Shown: positions 28,893 through 38,959 of the stretch, piece by piece
Numbering within the stretch: the stretch's first letter is position 1
Layout: the number at the start of each line of letters is the position of its first letter
NCBI RefSeq assembly: GCF_900103805.1
Contig: NZ_FNIB01000004.1
Coordinates: 186,001 to 250,000 of the forward strand
DNA from: Cryobacterium flavum
Lineage (GTDB): Bacteria > Actinomycetota > Actinomycetes > Actinomycetales > Microbacteriaceae
Reading direction: 5' to 3'
Length of the DNA: 64,000 nucleotides
Program-made: the position numbers and the translations under genes
The notes under the pieces: generated by a model
What the model saw: the letters and a program-made list of their open reading frames with translations, nothing else
Databases searched by the model: none
What the model was told of the DNA's origin: nothing

Positions 28893-28920
28893 TTCTTGCG
28901 TGTCTCCGGGCACGTATACC
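28893..28920 (+). promoter_or_regulatory. Candidate promoter for rpoZ
   Basis: TTCTTG (28893-28898) and TATACC (28915-28920), 16 bp apart, about 70 bp before the rpoZ start. Confidence 0.35.
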
Positions 28921-28989
28921 GCTCATGTTTTCGTTTAACAACAGATTCGCACTGGCCTCAGGCCGTGCTCTATTAGGAGTGTGACACCA

Positions 28990-29250
28990 ATGGCGAACAA
29001 GCCCACTGGCATCATTGACCCGCCCATCGACGACCTGCTCTCCAAGGTCGACTCGAAGTATGCCCTCGTGATTTTCGCGTCCAAGCGTGCGCGTCAGATC
29101 AACGACTACTACGCCGACCTGCACGAAGGCAGCCTGTTCGACAACGTCGGACCGCTCGTCGACTCGACCGTCGAAGACAAGCCGCTCTCGGTGGCCCTGC
29201 GCGAGATCAACGACGACAAGCTCGTTTCCCGCCCGATCGTCGAGGCCTAG
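28990..29250 (+). CDS. rpoZ: DNA-directed RNA polymerase omega subunit
   Basis: Small subunit that assists assembly of RNA polymerase by clamping the beta' subunit. The 86-aa protein contains [20 protein letters not shown] and RQINDYY, the RpoZ signature region, and ends [11 protein letters not shown] 28990 is preferred over GTG 28981 because the ribosome site TAGGAG lies 10 nt before it and [12 protein letters not shown] is a typical N-terminus. gmk lies 114 bp upstream and coaBC 24 bp downstream, the usual actinobacterial order gmk-rpoZ-coaBC-metK. Confidence 0.94.
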   Translation: MANKPTGIIDPPIDDLLSKVDSKYALVIFASKRARQINDYYADLHEGSLFDNVGPLVDSTVEDKPLSVALREINDDKLVSRPIVEA

Positions 29251-29274
29251 AGCACTAACCACTAAGCGCGCAGG

Positions 29275-30501
29275 ATGAAGACACCTCGCACGATTGTCGT
29301 CGGTATCACCGGCGGCATCGCAGCGTACAAGGCCGTCAACATTGTGCGCGCTTTTGTGTTGAACGGCGACTCGGTGCACGTGGTCGCCACCCCGGCGGCA
29401 CTGCGCTTCGTCGGCAAGCCCACCCTCGAGGCCATCTCGCGTAACCCGGTGCACACGGACCTCTATGAGGGCGTCGCCGAGGTACGCCACGTGGCCATCG
29501 GCCAGAGCGCCGCCCTCATCGTCGTCGCACCGGCAACGGCCAACAGCATCGCCAAACTCGCCGCCGGCCTCGCCGACGACCTGCTCGGTAACACCATTCT
29601 GGCCAGCACCGCACCGCTCGTGATCGCACCGGCTATGCACACCGAGATGTGGAACAACCCCGCTACGGTCGCCAATGTGGCCGTGCTGCGCTCGCGCGGT
29701 ATAACCATCGTTGGCCCCGGCGTCGGTCGGCTCACCGGCACCGACTCCGGCGCCGGCCGCATGGAAGAGCCGGACACCATCGTCGCGGTGGCGCTGGCCG
29801 TGCTCGACCGGGCGATGCCTGCTGGTGAGGCTGCGGCATCCGCTGTGGCGGATCTCGCCGGTCGCCGAGTACTGATCAGCGCCGGCGGCACGCGGGAACC
29901 GCTCGACCCGGTGCGGTTCCTCGGCAACCGCTCGAGCGGTAAGCAGGGCGTCGCGCTCGCCCAGGCGGCCCTGGCCCGCGGGGCCTTGGTCACCCTGGTC
30001 GCCGCCAACCTCGAGGTGGCCGTTCCGACCAGCATCACGACCGTTCTCGTGGGCAGTGCCCTTGAGATGCACGAGGCCATGACGCGCGCCGCCGGAACGG
30101 CCGACGTCATCATCATGGCCGCCGCGGTCGCCGATTATCGGCCCCGGTCCGTGCAGGTCGGCAAGATCAAAAAGGAAGACGTGGGGGACACCCTCACGCT
30201 GGAACTGGTCAAGAACCCCGACATTCTGGCCGAGCTCTCTACTGCCAGCCGGCCGGGTCAACTGATCATCGGCTTTGCCGCCGAAACCGAAACGGATGCC
30301 GACCGGCTGCTGGCCCTCGGTCGCGACAAAATCACCCGCAAGGGCTGCGACTACCTGGTCGTGAACCGGGTGGGGCAGGACGCCGGTTTCGGCACGGAAC
30401 GTAACACCGTGACGGTGCTCGATCGCCACGGAGTTATAGTGAATGAGGTCTCCGGCAGCAAGATGTCGGTGGCCAATTGCATACTTGACCTGATCGGTTA
30501 G
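29275..30501 (+). CDS. coaBC: Bifunctional phosphopantothenoylcysteine decarboxylase / phosphopantothenate-cysteine ligase
   Basis: Catalyses two steps of coenzyme A synthesis. The 408-aa protein has the flavoprotein CoaC domain ([60 protein letters not shown]) and then the CoaB ligase domain ([59 protein letters not shown]). It follows rpoZ by 24 bp and is followed by metK 43 bp downstream, all in one direction. The ATG is at 29275 with AGGA close before it. Confidence 0.95.
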   Translation: MKTPRTIVVGITGGIAAYKAVNIVRAFVLNGDSVHVVATPAALRFVGKPTLEAISRNPVHTDLYEGVAEVRHVAIGQSAALIVVAPATANSIAKLAAGLADDLLGNTILASTAPLVIAPAMHTEMWNNPATVANVAVLRSRGITIVGPGVGRLTGTDSGAGRMEEPDTIVAVALAVLDRAMPAGEAAASAVADLAGRRVLISAGGTREPLDPVRFLGNRSSGKQGVALAQAALARGALVTLVAANLEVAVPTSITTVLVGSALEMHEAMTRAAGTADVIIMAAAVADYRPRSVQVGKIKKEDVGDTLTLELVKNPDILAELSTASRPGQLIIGFAAETETDADRLLALGRDKITRKGCDYLVVNRVGQDAGFGTERNTVTVLDRHGVIVNEVSGSKMSVANCILDLIG

Positions 30502-30544
30502 CCTCAGCTGCGACCGGCATTCAACTTCTACAGAGACGGGCCAG

Positions 30545-31738
30545 ATGAGCGATCTTCGCCTCTTCACCTCGGAATCAGTCACCGAGGGTCACCCCGACAA
30601 GATCTGCGACCAGATCTCCGACAGTATCCTCGATGCCCTCCTCACGGACGACCCGCACAGCCGCGTCGCTGTTGAGACCCTCGTCACCACCGGCCTCGTG
30701 CACGTAGCCGGCGAGGTCAGCACTGAGGCGTACGTCGAGATTCCGTCGATCGTGCGCAAGTGCATCACCGACATCGGCTACGACTCCTCCGACGTCTGGT
30801 TTGACGGCCGATCCTGCGGCGTCGAAATCTCCATCGGCGGCCAGTCGCCCGACATCGCTCAGGGCGTCGACAACGCCTTCGAAACCCGTGAGCAGTCCAG
30901 CCTCGACGACTTCGACCGGCAGGGCGCGGGCGACCAGGGCATCATGTTCGGGTACGCCACCCGCGAGACGCCCGAACTCATGCCGATCCCGATCTGGATC
31001 GCGCACCGCCTGGCCGAGCGCCTCGCCTTCGTGCGCAAGAGCGGCGAACTCGACTATCTACGCCCCGACGGCAAGACCCAGGTCACCATCGGCTACGACG
31101 GCATCATTCCCCGCACCGTCGAAACCGTCGTGGTATCGACGCAGCACGCGCCGTCCGTGACCACGGAGCGGCTGCGCGCCGAGGTTGAAGAACTTGTTAT
31201 TCGCCCGGTGCTCGAGCGCATCGACCTTGACTCCTCCGCGCTGGCAACGCTCATCAACCCCACCGGCCGCTTTGAAATCGGGGGCCCGCAGGGTGACGCC
31301 GGCCTCACCGGGCGCAAGATCATCATTGACACCTACGGCGGATCGAGCCGCCACGGCGGCGGTGCGTTCAGCGGCAAGGACCCGTCCAAGGTCGACCGTT
31401 CGGCCGCGTACGCCATGCGCTGGGTTGCCAAGAACGCTGTTGCGGCGGGCCTGGCCGAACGCCTCGAGGTGCAGGTCGCGTACGCGATCGGCAAGGCGTC
31501 CCCGGTCGGTCTGTACGTGGAGACTTTCGGCACCGGGGTGCTGCCCGACCGGGAGATCACGGCGGCGATCCGGGACGTGTTCGACCTGCGTCCGGCAGCG
31601 ATCATCCACTCACTCGACCTGCTACGGCCCATCTACGCGCAGACCGCCACCTACGGTCACTTCGGCCGGGAGCTGCCCGACTTCACCTGGGAGCGGCTCG
31701 ACAAGGTCGACGACCTGCGAAGCGCCGCCGGCCTCTGA
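30545..31738 (+). CDS. metK: S-adenosylmethionine synthase
   Basis: Makes S-adenosylmethionine from methionine and ATP. The 397-aa protein starts [20 protein letters not shown] and shows [32 protein letters not shown] and the [20 protein letters not shown] signature near residue 270. The adenosine-binding and K+ motifs are intact and length is normal. GAGACGGG precedes the ATG by a few bases. It lies between coaBC and priA, as in other actinobacteria. An 864-aa shadow open frame overlaps it but its first part is not coding. Confidence 0.97.
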   Translation: MSDLRLFTSESVTEGHPDKICDQISDSILDALLTDDPHSRVAVETLVTTGLVHVAGEVSTEAYVEIPSIVRKCITDIGYDSSDVWFDGRSCGVEISIGGQSPDIAQGVDNAFETREQSSLDDFDRQGAGDQGIMFGYATRETPELMPIPIWIAHRLAERLAFVRKSGELDYLRPDGKTQVTIGYDGIIPRTVETVVVSTQHAPSVTTERLRAEVEELVIRPVLERIDLDSSALATLINPTGRFEIGGPQGDAGLTGRKIIIDTYGGSSRHGGGAFSGKDPSKVDRSAAYAMRWVAKNAVAAGLAERLEVQVAYAIGKASPVGLYVETFGTGVLPDREITAAIRDVFDLRPAAIIHSLDLLRPIYAQTATYGHFGRELPDFTWERLDKVDDLRSAAGL

Positions 31739-31751
31739 AACCGGCACAGTC

Positions 31752-33779
31752 ATGACGCACACCGGCCTCGTCGCACGGGTGCTGATCGATTCCCCCCTGC
31801 CGCAACTGGACCACCTTTTCGACTACGGCATACCCGCCGAACTGGTCGGGCAGGTGGCCGCTGGCGTGCGCGTGAAGGTGCCGTTTCGTTCCGGCGGTCG
31901 CGTCGTCGACGCCTACGTGATCGAGGTGTTCGATCCGCGCGCCCCGCGAGGGGTTGTCGATTTTGAAGCGGATGGCGCCTACCGCGGCGCCCTCAGTGAG
32001 CTCGACTCGGTCGTGTCCACGGCCGTCGTGCTCACGCCTGACGTCTGGAAACTGGCCCGCCGCCTAGCGGATCGGGCGGCGGGGAACGCGAGCGACATCA
32101 TCCGTCTCGCTGTTCCGCCCCGCCAGGTGCGAGTCGAAAAGGCCTGGTTGGCCGCGATGTCTGAGCCCGTCGAGACCGCCATTCCGGCACCGTCACCCGT
32201 CCTTATCGCCCTGGCCACCCCGGCTTTCGTCGGCTACCCGACCGGCCGCCTCGACACCGCCATCGTGGAGCGCCACCGGGTCGCCGTCGCTGCGATCCCC
32301 GAACTCACCCAGCTCGAGGACGGCACTTCCATCGGACGCTGGGCGAAAACTTTCGCCGAACTCGCCGTCGCCACCCTTGGCACCGGGCAGAGCGCCATTC
32401 TGTGCGTTCCCGACTTTCGCGACCAGGACCAGGTGCAGGCCGCCCTCGCCCAGCTTGCCCCCGACCTTCCGCTGAGCCGGGTCGACGCCCGCCAGCCCAA
32501 CCCCGACCGGTACCGTGCCTTCCTGGCCTGCCTCGAATCCGCGCCGCGAATCATCCTCGGCAACCGGTCTGCCGTGTATGCCCCGGCGCACGACCTCGGC
32601 CTGATCGCTCTCTGGGACGACGGCGACCCGCTCTACACCGAGCAGCTCAGCCCCTACGTCAACACCCGCGACGCCGCCCTCGTGCGCCAGCAGGACGCCG
32701 ACTGCGCCCTCGTGCTGCTCGGCCACTCCCGCAGTGTCGAGACCCAGCGCCTGGTCGAGCTCGGCTACGTCAGCGAGGTGAGTCCCGCCGCCGACCGGCA
32801 CCCGCGCATCATTCCGACCGATTTTCAGTCCGAGCCCGATCAGCAGGCTCGTGCGGCCCGCATCCCCTCGGCCGCCTGGCAGGCCGCCCGCGAAGCGCTC
32901 CAACACGGCCCCGTGCTGGTGCAGGTCGCCAGCCCCGGATACGCGCCCATGCTCGCGTGCCAGAGCTGCAAGAAGGCCGCCCGCTGCACGCACTGCCAGG
33001 GACCGCTCGGCCTCAAATCGGCTTCCTCCGTGCCGTCCTGCCGGTGGTGCGGCGCCCTGGCCGCCGGCTGGACCTGCCTGCACTGCGAGGGCACCAAACT
33101 GCGCGTCGTCACGCTCGGCACCGGCCGCACCGCCGAAGAACTCGGCCGCGCCTTCCCGGGGGCGCGAGTGATCGTCGCCGACGGCGAGCACACCGTGCAG
33201 ACCATCGGCCCGCAGCCGGCCCTCATCATCGCCACCCGCGGCGCCGAACCGCTGCCGACCGGCGGCTACCGGGCCATCCTCATTCTCGACGGCGAACGCA
33301 TGCTGGCCCGCGAATCCCTTCGCGTCGGTGAAGACTGCCTGCGCTGGTGGGCCAACGCCGCCGCCCTCGCTGCACCCGGCGCGCCCGTACTGCTCACCGG
33401 AGTCGGCGGCGCCCTGGCCCGGGCACTCAACTCCTGGCGGCCCGACACGTTCGCCGCGAGCGAACTGGCCGACCGTCGTCAGCTGCGCTTTCCGCCGGCC
33501 GTGCGGGTTGCGTCCGTGACGGGAACCGCCGCTGACGTCGACGCTGCCCTGGCCGATCTGGCTGCGGTCGCCGGCCTCGACGTGCTCGGTCCGGTGGACA
33601 CCGAGCCGCCCCTGGTGCGTGCGGTCGTGCGGTTCGGCTACGCCCGAGGCGATGAGGTCGCCCACGCGCTCAAGGCGGCGGTCGTGCGCAACGCGGCCAG
33701 GCGTCGCAAGCCGAAGTCCGGCTCGTTCCAACCGGCACCTACACTTAAAGTTCGATTCGACGACCCGGAGCTGCTCTAA
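31752..33779 (+). CDS. priA: PriA-like primosomal protein without helicase motifs
   Basis: 675-aa relative of the replication-restart protein PriA (N'). The N-terminal 3'-DNA-binding domain (LFDYGIPAELVGQVAAGVRV), the zinc region with paired cysteines (LACQSCKKAARCTHCQ; CRWCGALAAGWTCLHC) and a C-terminal domain are present. The Walker A GxTGSGKT and DEEH motifs are absent: the corresponding places read SLGTGQSAILCVPD-like TLGTGQSAI and ALWDDGDPLYTEQLSPY. It therefore cannot be a helicase, as reported for actinobacterial PriA, but may still act as a structural loading factor. ATG 31752 is 13 bp after metK; fmt starts immediately after its stop. Confidence 0.93.
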   Translation: MTHTGLVARVLIDSPLPQLDHLFDYGIPAELVGQVAAGVRVKVPFRSGGRVVDAYVIEVFDPRAPRGVVDFEADGAYRGALSELDSVVSTAVVLTPDVWKLARRLADRAAGNASDIIRLAVPPRQVRVEKAWLAAMSEPVETAIPAPSPVLIALATPAFVGYPTGRLDTAIVERHRVAVAAIPELTQLEDGTSIGRWAKTFAELAVATLGTGQSAILCVPDFRDQDQVQAALAQLAPDLPLSRVDARQPNPDRYRAFLACLESAPRIILGNRSAVYAPAHDLGLIALWDDGDPLYTEQLSPYVNTRDAALVRQQDADCALVLLGHSRSVETQRLVELGYVSEVSPAADRHPRIIPTDFQSEPDQQARAARIPSAAWQAAREALQHGPVLVQVASPGYAPMLACQSCKKAARCTHCQGPLGLKSASSVPSCRWCGALAAGWTCLHCEGTKLRVVTLGTGRTAEELGRAFPGARVIVADGEHTVQTIGPQPALIIATRGAEPLPTGGYRAILILDGERMLARESLRVGEDCLRWWANAAALAAPGAPVLLTGVGGALARALNSWRPDTFAASELADRRQLRFPPAVRVASVTGTAADVDAALADLAAVAGLDVLGPVDTEPPLVRAVVRFGYARGDEVAHALKAAVVRNAARRRKPKSGSFQPAPTLKVRFDDPELL

Positions 33780-34697
33780 ATGAAACTCGTCTTTGCTGGC
33801 ACGCCGGAGGTCGCCGTCCCCAGCCTCACTGCCCTGGCCGGGACCGATCATGAGATCGTCTCCGTGATCACCCGAGCGGATGCCCCCCTCGGCCGCAAAC
33901 GCACCCTTACCCCGTCGCCGGTCGCGCAGGCTGCGACCGAACGAGGCTACCCGGTGCTGAAGACCAACCGGCTCGATGCGGAGGCGACCGATATCATCAG
34001 CGCCCTGCAGCCCGACCTCGGCGTCATCGTCGCCTACGGCGGAATCGTGCGCGAGCCGCTGCTCTCCGTTCCCCGCCTCGGCTGGATCAATCTGCACTTC
34101 TCAATCCTGCCGCGCTGGCGCGGTGCATCGCCGGTGCAGCGTGCCGTCCTGGCCGGCGATGAACTCACCGGTGCTGCCGTGTTCCAGCTCGTGCCCGAAC
34201 TCGACGCCGGTGCCGTGTTCGGCAGCTTCTCCCGCCCCGTCGGAGCACATTCCACATCGGGAATACTTCTGGAGGAACTGAGCCATCGCGGAGCGGACCT
34301 GCTGCTGCGAGTCGTCGACGAGCTCGCCGCCGGCACCGCCGTTGCCGTCCCGCAGACCGGTGAGGTGACTCTCGCGCCCAAACTGGTGCGGGAGGACGCG
34401 CGTATCGATTTCGGCCGGCCGGCAGCGTCCGTCTACAGTCACATTCGTGGCGTGACACCCGAACCGGGCGCGTTCACCACCGTGAACGGCGCCGTTCTGA
34501 AACTCCTCGAGGTCGCGCCGAGCGCCCTCGAACCCCATCTGCCTGCCGGAACCATTCTGCAGCTCGATAAAGCAGTGCTCGTGGGCACGCAGACCGAACC
34601 GCTGGTTCTGCTGCGCGTGCAACCGGCCGGAAAGACAGCAATGACAGCAAACGACTGGTGGCGCGGAGTGGGAGCAGAATCGGTGACGGCTTCATGA
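33780..34697 (+). CDS. fmt: Methionyl-tRNA formyltransferase
   Basis: Formylates Met-tRNA(fMet) for translation initiation. The 305-aa protein begins MKLVFAGTPEVAVPSLTALA and contains LGVIVAYGGIVREPLLSVPR and NLHFSILPRWRGASPVQRAV, the 10-formyl-THF and catalytic Asn-His region. A C-terminal OB-like domain (EPGAFTTVNGAVLKLLEVAP) recognises the tRNA. It begins at the base after the priA stop, and rsmB overlaps its end by 4 bp, so the three genes are co-expressed. Confidence 0.96.
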   Translation: MKLVFAGTPEVAVPSLTALAGTDHEIVSVITRADAPLGRKRTLTPSPVAQAATERGYPVLKTNRLDAEATDIISALQPDLGVIVAYGGIVREPLLSVPRLGWINLHFSILPRWRGASPVQRAVLAGDELTGAAVFQLVPELDAGAVFGSFSRPVGAHSTSGILLEELSHRGADLLLRVVDELAAGTAVAVPQTGEVTLAPKLVREDARIDFGRPAASVYSHIRGVTPEPGAFTTVNGAVLKLLEVAPSALEPHLPAGTILQLDKAVLVGTQTEPLVLLRVQPAGKTAMTANDWWRGVGAESVTAS

Positions 34698-36133
34698 GCG
34701 ATGATCGCGCGCGTATGGATCGTGCCGGCACGACGCCGGCCCGCTCTCGCCAGGCCCCGGCCGACAACGTGCAGCCGGCCCGCCGCATCGCCTACGAGGT
34801 GATCGCTGCCGTTCGCGAGTCCGACGCCTACGCCAACCTGCTACTGCCGACCCGCATTCAGCGCGCCGCCCTGGGTACAGCGGATGCGGCCCTCGCGACC
34901 GAGCTCACCTACGGCACCCTGCGCATGCAGGGGTTCTACGATCGCGTCATTGCCCTCGCCGCGAACCGGCCGGTGAGCGCCATCGACCCCGCCATTCTCG
35001 ATGTACTGCGTCTCGGCGCCCACCAGCTGCTCGCCACCCGCGTCGCGACCCACGCCGCGGTCAACGAATCCGTCTCGCTCGCCAAACAGGTCGGCTCCCG
35101 CTCCGCGACCGGCTTCACCAACGGGGTGCTGCGCACCATCGCCCGGTCGAGCGTCGAGGAATGGCGCGAGCGCGTGCTCGAAGGGGCGGTCAACGTCGAC
35201 GACCGGCTCGCCGCCGAATACTCGCACCCGGCCTGGATCGTGCGCGCCTTCCGCCAGGCGCTCAAAGCTGAAGGCCACGAAGACGAGCTCGCCGACCTGC
35301 TCGCTGCCGACAACATGGCCGCCAAGGTCAACATGGTCGCACTGCCCGGCCTCGCCACCGACGCCGACCGTGAACGGCTGGGCCTCGCCGACGAATTCTC
35401 CCCGGTCGGTTTCGTGCTGGATTCCGGAGACCCGTACCACTTGGTGACCGCCACGGAGGGTCGCGTTCGGGTGCAAGATGAAGGATCGCAGATCGCTGCC
35501 CTGGCGCTCAGCCGGGCCAAGCCGATCGTTGCGGGGGAGCGTTGGCTCGACCTGTGCGCCGGCCCCGGTGGTAAGGCCGCCCTGCTCGCCTCCGAGGCGC
35601 GCGCCGGGGGAGCCGAACTCGTGGCGAACGAGCTCGTTCCCGCGCGGGCAACGCTCGTGCGCACTGCCCTGCAGGCTCTGCCGGAGACCGTTCCGGTCTG
35701 GGAGATCGACGGCACCACCATCGGTCAGACTCATGCCGACACCTTCGATCGCATCCTGCTCGATGCCCCCTGCACCGGCCTCGGTGCACTGCGCCGCCGA
35801 CCGGAGGCCCGCTGGCGCAAGCAGCCCAAAGACGTCGCCGACTTGGCCGGCCTGCAGTCCGGGCTCCTCGACGCGGCTCTGCTCGCGCTCAAGCCCGGCG
35901 GCATCCTGGCCTATGTCACCTGCTCGCCGCACACCGCCGAGACCCGGGCGATCGTTGCCCTCGCCGTGCGCAAGGCCGGCGGCAGCGTGACCGCGCTCGA
36001 CACCGCGGCCGTCGTGCAGTCCTTCAGCGCCGCCAACCTCGACCTACCCGCCGACACCGGCAGCGTGCAGCTCTGGCCGCATCGCCACGGCACCGACGCG
36101 ATGTTCATCACCCTGCTGCAGCGCGCCCCCTAG
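34694..36133 (+). CDS. rsmB: 16S rRNA (cytosine-967-C5)-methyltransferase
   Basis: Methylates 16S rRNA at C967 with SAM. The 479-aa protein has an N-terminal NusB-like RNA-binding domain (ARRIAYEVIAAVRESDAYAN; HQLLATRVATHAAVNESV) and a Rossmann methyltransferase: WLDLCAGPGGKAALLASEA, the first catalytic Cys in LLDAPCTGLGALRRRPEARW, and the second in ILAYVTCSPHTAETRAI. The N-terminus is about 35 residues longer than in E. coli and basic. The ATG at 34694 overlaps the fmt stop. The 185 bp after it hold rpe's promoter. Confidence 0.94.
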   Translation: MSDDRARMDRAGTTPARSRQAPADNVQPARRIAYEVIAAVRESDAYANLLLPTRIQRAALGTADAALATELTYGTLRMQGFYDRVIALAANRPVSAIDPAILDVLRLGAHQLLATRVATHAAVNESVSLAKQVGSRSATGFTNGVLRTIARSSVEEWRERVLEGAVNVDDRLAAEYSHPAWIVRAFRQALKAEGHEDELADLLAADNMAAKVNMVALPGLATDADRERLGLADEFSPVGFVLDSGDPYHLVTATEGRVRVQDEGSQIAALALSRAKPIVAGERWLDLCAGPGGKAALLASEARAGGAELVANELVPARATLVRTALQALPETVPVWEIDGTTIGQTHADTFDRILLDAPCTGLGALRRRPEARWRKQPKDVADLAGLQSGLLDAALLALKPGGILAYVTCSPHTAETRAIVALAVRKAGGSVTALDTAAVVQSFSAANLDLPADTGSVQLWPHRHGTDAMFITLLQRAP

Positions 36134-36306
36134 CCCCACGTCTTTTGGGCTCGTTGCGTCCAGCGGATGAGCACCCCCGAAACGGGTGCGCGCTAGGCCC
36201 GTTACCGTAGCGGCCACTCAGATCGTGCGCGGTCACGCCCGTGGGTGCGCCCCCAGCCGTCGGGCGCCGCGATTGCCGCACAGTCCTAGCCCGATCGCAC
36301 ACTCGA

Positions 36307-36312
36307 TAAGCT
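36307..36312 (+). promoter_or_regulatory. -10 element of rpe, leaderless layout
   Basis: TAAGCT, then six bases (GAGCGG) and the ATG at 36319. Confidence 0.5.
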
Positions 36313-36318
36313 GAGCGG

Positions 36319-37002
36319 ATGGCTACCCGCATCAATCCGAGCATCCTCGCCGCCGACTTCGCCAATTTCGAGAGCGAGCTGGGTCGCATCCGCTCGGCCG
36401 ATCTGGTGCACGTCGACATCATGGACAACCACTTCGTGCCGAACCTCACCTTCGGACTCGGTATGGTGCAACGGCTGCAGCAGGTCTCGCCGCTGCCGCT
36501 CGACATCCACCTGATGATCGACGACCCCGAGCGTTGGGCGCCCGGCTACGCCGAGGCCGGCGCCTACTCGGTCACTTTTCATGCCGAGGCCACGACAGAA
36601 CCGGTCGCGCTGGCGAGAAAATTGCGCGAGATCGGCGCCCGCGCCGGTCTCGCGCTGAAGCCCGGCACCGATGTGACGCCCTACCTCGACCTTCTCCCCG
36701 AATTCGACCAGGTGCTCGTCATGACCGTCGAGCCCGGTTTCGGTGGCCAGAGGTTCATGCACGAAACCATGCCGAAGCTTGCCCAGCTGCGAACAACGGT
36801 GCAGAACAGCGGCCTCGACGTCTGGCTGCAGGTCGACGGCGGCATCACCGCGCAGACCATCGAGATCGCAGCCGCGGCCGGCGCCGACACCTTCGTGGCC
36901 GGTTCCAGCGTGTTCGGGGCCGAGAATCCGGCCGCCCAGATCGCCCTGCTGCGCCAGAGCGCGGCCAGCCACCGTCACGGTGCGGGTAACCTAGAGTCGT
37001 GA
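36319..37002 (+). CDS. rpe: Ribulose-phosphate 3-epimerase
   Basis: Interconverts ribulose 5-phosphate and xylulose 5-phosphate in the pentose phosphate pathway. The 227-aa TIM barrel has [74 protein letters not shown] and the phosphate loop DGGITAQT. Length is normal. The -10 TAAGCT lies six bases before the ATG with no ribosome site. Its last codons overlap the hisE start; hisE has its own -10 element inside the rpe coding region. It supplies pentose phosphates, the source of PRPP used by the his and trp genes downstream. Confidence 0.95.
   Translation: MATRINPSILAADFANFESELGRIRSADLVHVDIMDNHFVPNLTFGLGMVQRLQQVSPLPLDIHLMIDDPERWAPGYAEAGAYSVTFHAEATTEPVALARKLREIGARAGLALKPGTDVTPYLDLLPEFDQVLVMTVEPGFGGQRFMHETMPKLAQLRTTVQNSGLDVWLQVDGGITAQTIEIAAAAGADTFVAGSSVFGAENPAAQIALLRQSAASHRHGAGNLES
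36987..36992 (+). promoter_or_regulatory. -10 element of hisE inside the rpe end, leaderless layout
   Basis: TAACCT, six bases (AGAGTC), then the GTG at 36999. It lies within the last codons of rpe. Confidence 0.45.
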
Positions 37003-37262
37003 AAACATTTGATGACCTTTTCGTAGAACTGAGCGACAAGGCCGCCACCCGTCCCGAGGGCTCCGGTACCGTACGCGAACTCGACGCCGGCGTGCACGCC
37101 ATTGGCAAGAAAATTGTTGAGGAAGCCGCCGAAGTCTGGATGGCGGCCGAGTTTCAGAGCGACGACGAAACCTCCGCTGAGATCTCCCAGTTGCTGTACC
37201 ACCTGCAGGTCATGATGATCGCCAAAGGGCTCTCTCCGGCCGACATCTACCGACATCTGTGA
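36999..37262 (+). CDS. hisE: Phosphoribosyl-ATP pyrophosphatase
   Basis: Second step of histidine synthesis: hydrolyses PR-ATP to PR-AMP. The 87-aa all-helical protein contains [40 protein letters not shown] (metal-binding Glu/Asp helix) and [20 protein letters not shown]. It is a stand-alone HisE; HisI is separate downstream, as in actinobacteria. GTG at 36999 overlaps the rpe stop by 4 bp. hisG follows after 71 bp. Confidence 0.95.
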   Translation: MKTFDDLFVELSDKAATRPEGSGTVRELDAGVHAIGKKIVEEAAEVWMAAEFQSDDETSAEISQLLYHLQVMMIAKGLSPADIYRHL

Positions 37263-37333
37263 CCCGCGCCAGCGCACCAGCTGGCTCGAAATCAGTGAAT
37301 AGTCGCGTGATCCAAAACCGAGAAAGTACCCCC

Positions 37334-38173
37334 ATGCTGAGAATTGCCGTGCCCAACAAGGGCTCGTTGTCTGAAACCGCCGCGCAGATGCTCACCGAAG
37401 CCGGCTACACCGGCCGTCGCGACCCGCGCGACCTCGTTACCGCCGACCCCCGCAACGGGGTCGAGTTCTTCTACCTGCGCCCCCGTGACATCGCCACCTA
37501 CGTGGGATCCGGCGCCCTCGACGTCGGTATCACCGGCCGCGACCTGCTGCTCGACTCGCACTCCAAAGCCGTGGAGATCGCCAGTCTCGACTTCGGCGAT
37601 TCCACCTTTCGTTTCGCCGGTCCGGCTGGCCGCTTCACCGAGCTGAAGCACCTCCACGGTCTGCGTGTCGCCACGAGCTACCCCGGCCTGGTTGAACGCT
37701 TCCTCGCCACCCACTCAGTGACCGTCGACCTCGTGGAACTCGATGGCGCCGTCGAATCGGCCGTTCAGCTCGGCGTAGCGGATGCCGTCGCCGACGTCGT
37801 CTCCACCGGCACGACCCTCCGCAAGGCGGGCCTCGAAATCTTCGGACCGGTCATTCTCGAGTCCACCGCTGTCTTGATCAGCTCCACCAACGACAAGGCC
37901 GGCATCGATACCCTGTTGCGCCGCCTGCAGGGCGTACTCGTGGCCCGCCAGTATGTGCTGCTGGACTACGACATTCCGGTCGCCCTGCTCGACGCTGCGG
38001 CAGCGCTTGCTCCGGGCATCGAATCGCCGACGGTGTCCTCGCTGCACGACCCGGAGTGGGCCGCCGTGCGCGTCATGATCGCCCGCCTCGACATGAACAA
38101 CGTGATGGATGCCCTCTACGCCCTCGGCGCCCGGGCCATTCTGGTCACCACCATTCACAACGCCCGCCTCTAA
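37334..38173 (+). CDS. hisG: ATP phosphoribosyltransferase (long form)
   Basis: First and feedback-controlled step of histidine synthesis, joining ATP and PRPP. The 279-aa length marks the long hexameric form with a C-terminal regulatory ACT-like domain; no hisZ is needed. Motifs: LRIAVPNKGSLSETAAQMLT at the start, DVGITGRDLLLDSHSKAVEI, EIVELDGAVESAVQLGVAD-like VELDGAVESAVQLGVADAVA and DVVSTGTTLRKAGLEIFGPV (PRPP loop). The frame is open from 37259, but ATG 37334 preceded by GAGAAAG gives the standard start. hisF starts 24 bp later. Confidence 0.95.
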   Translation: MLRIAVPNKGSLSETAAQMLTEAGYTGRRDPRDLVTADPRNGVEFFYLRPRDIATYVGSGALDVGITGRDLLLDSHSKAVEIASLDFGDSTFRFAGPAGRFTELKHLHGLRVATSYPGLVERFLATHSVTVDLVELDGAVESAVQLGVADAVADVVSTGTTLRKAGLEIFGPVILESTAVLISSTNDKAGIDTLLRRLQGVLVARQYVLLDYDIPVALLDAAAALAPGIESPTVSSLHDPEWAAVRVMIARLDMNNVMDALYALGARAILVTTIHNARL

Positions 38174-38197
38174 GAACCCCGCGAGAGGATAAACAGC

Positions 38198-38959
38198 ATG
38201 ACCCTGAGTGTGCGCGTCATTCCCTGCCTCGACGTGGCCAACGGTCGTGTCGTCAAGGGTGTTAACTTTCAGAACCTGCGCGATGCCGGCGACCCGGTCG
38301 AACTTGCGCGCCGGTACTACGAGCAGGGCGCTGACGAGCTCACCTTCCTCGATGTCACGGCCACGGTCGACAACCGCGCGACCACCTACGACGTGGTGCG
38401 AGCCACGGCCGAGCAGGTGTTTATTCCGCTCACCGTCGGCGGCGGTATTCGCAGCGTCGAAGACGTCTCGCGCCTGCAGGCGAGCGGTGCCGATAAGGTC
38501 GGCGTCAACAGCGCCGCGATCGCCCGACCGGCCCTGATTAATGAGATCGCCGACCGGTTCGGCGCCCAGGTACTCGTGTTGAGCCTCGATGTGAAGCGCT
38601 CCCATCGCACCGAGAGCGGCTTCATCGTCACCACCCACGGCGGTCGCACCGAGACCGACCTGGATGCCGTGGCCTGGGCTCGGCAGGCGATCGAGCTGGG
38701 CGCGGGGGAGCTCCTGGTCAACTCGATCGACGCCGACGGCACCAGGGCCGGCTTCGACACCGAACTGATCGCGCTCATGCGGGCCAACAGTCGGGTTCCG
38801 GTGATCGCCTCCGGTGGCGCCGGCCGGGTCGAAGACTTTCCCCCCGCTATCCGCGCCGGCGCGGACGCCGTGCTGGCGGCATCCGTTTTTCACAATGCAC
38901 AACTGACCGTAGGCGACGTGAAGCGCGAGCTGTCCGACGCCGGAATGCTGGTGCGCTGA
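38198..38959 (+). CDS. hisF: Imidazole glycerol phosphate synthase, cyclase subunit
   Basis: With HisH it forms imidazole glycerol phosphate and AICAR. The 253-aa TIM barrel reads [20 protein letters not shown] at its start, [40 protein letters not shown] and ends with a [13 protein letters not shown] phosphate loop. The catalytic Asp residues (CLDV and SIDADGT) are present. AGAGGA precedes the ATG. It overlaps hisI at TGATG. hisH and hisA are not in this window. Confidence 0.96.
   Translation: MTLSVRVIPCLDVANGRVVKGVNFQNLRDAGDPVELARRYYEQGADELTFLDVTATVDNRATTYDVVRATAEQVFIPLTVGGGIRSVEDVSRLQASGADKVGVNSAAIARPALINEIADRFGAQVLVLSLDVKRSHRTESGFIVTTHGGRTETDLDAVAWARQAIELGAGELLVNSIDADGTRAGFDTELIALMRANSRVPVIASGGAGRVEDFPPAIRAGADAVLAASVFHNAQLTVGDVKRELSDAGMLVR

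Noticed and set aside
27862-30582. 906-aa - strand open frame across pyrF, gmk, rpoZ and coaBC
   Set aside because: Spans four real genes on the opposite strand; artefact of high GC at third positions.
36160-36190. Hairpin GCACCC/GGGTGC after rsmB
   Set aside because: Only 6 bp stem with no T-run; too weak to call a terminator.
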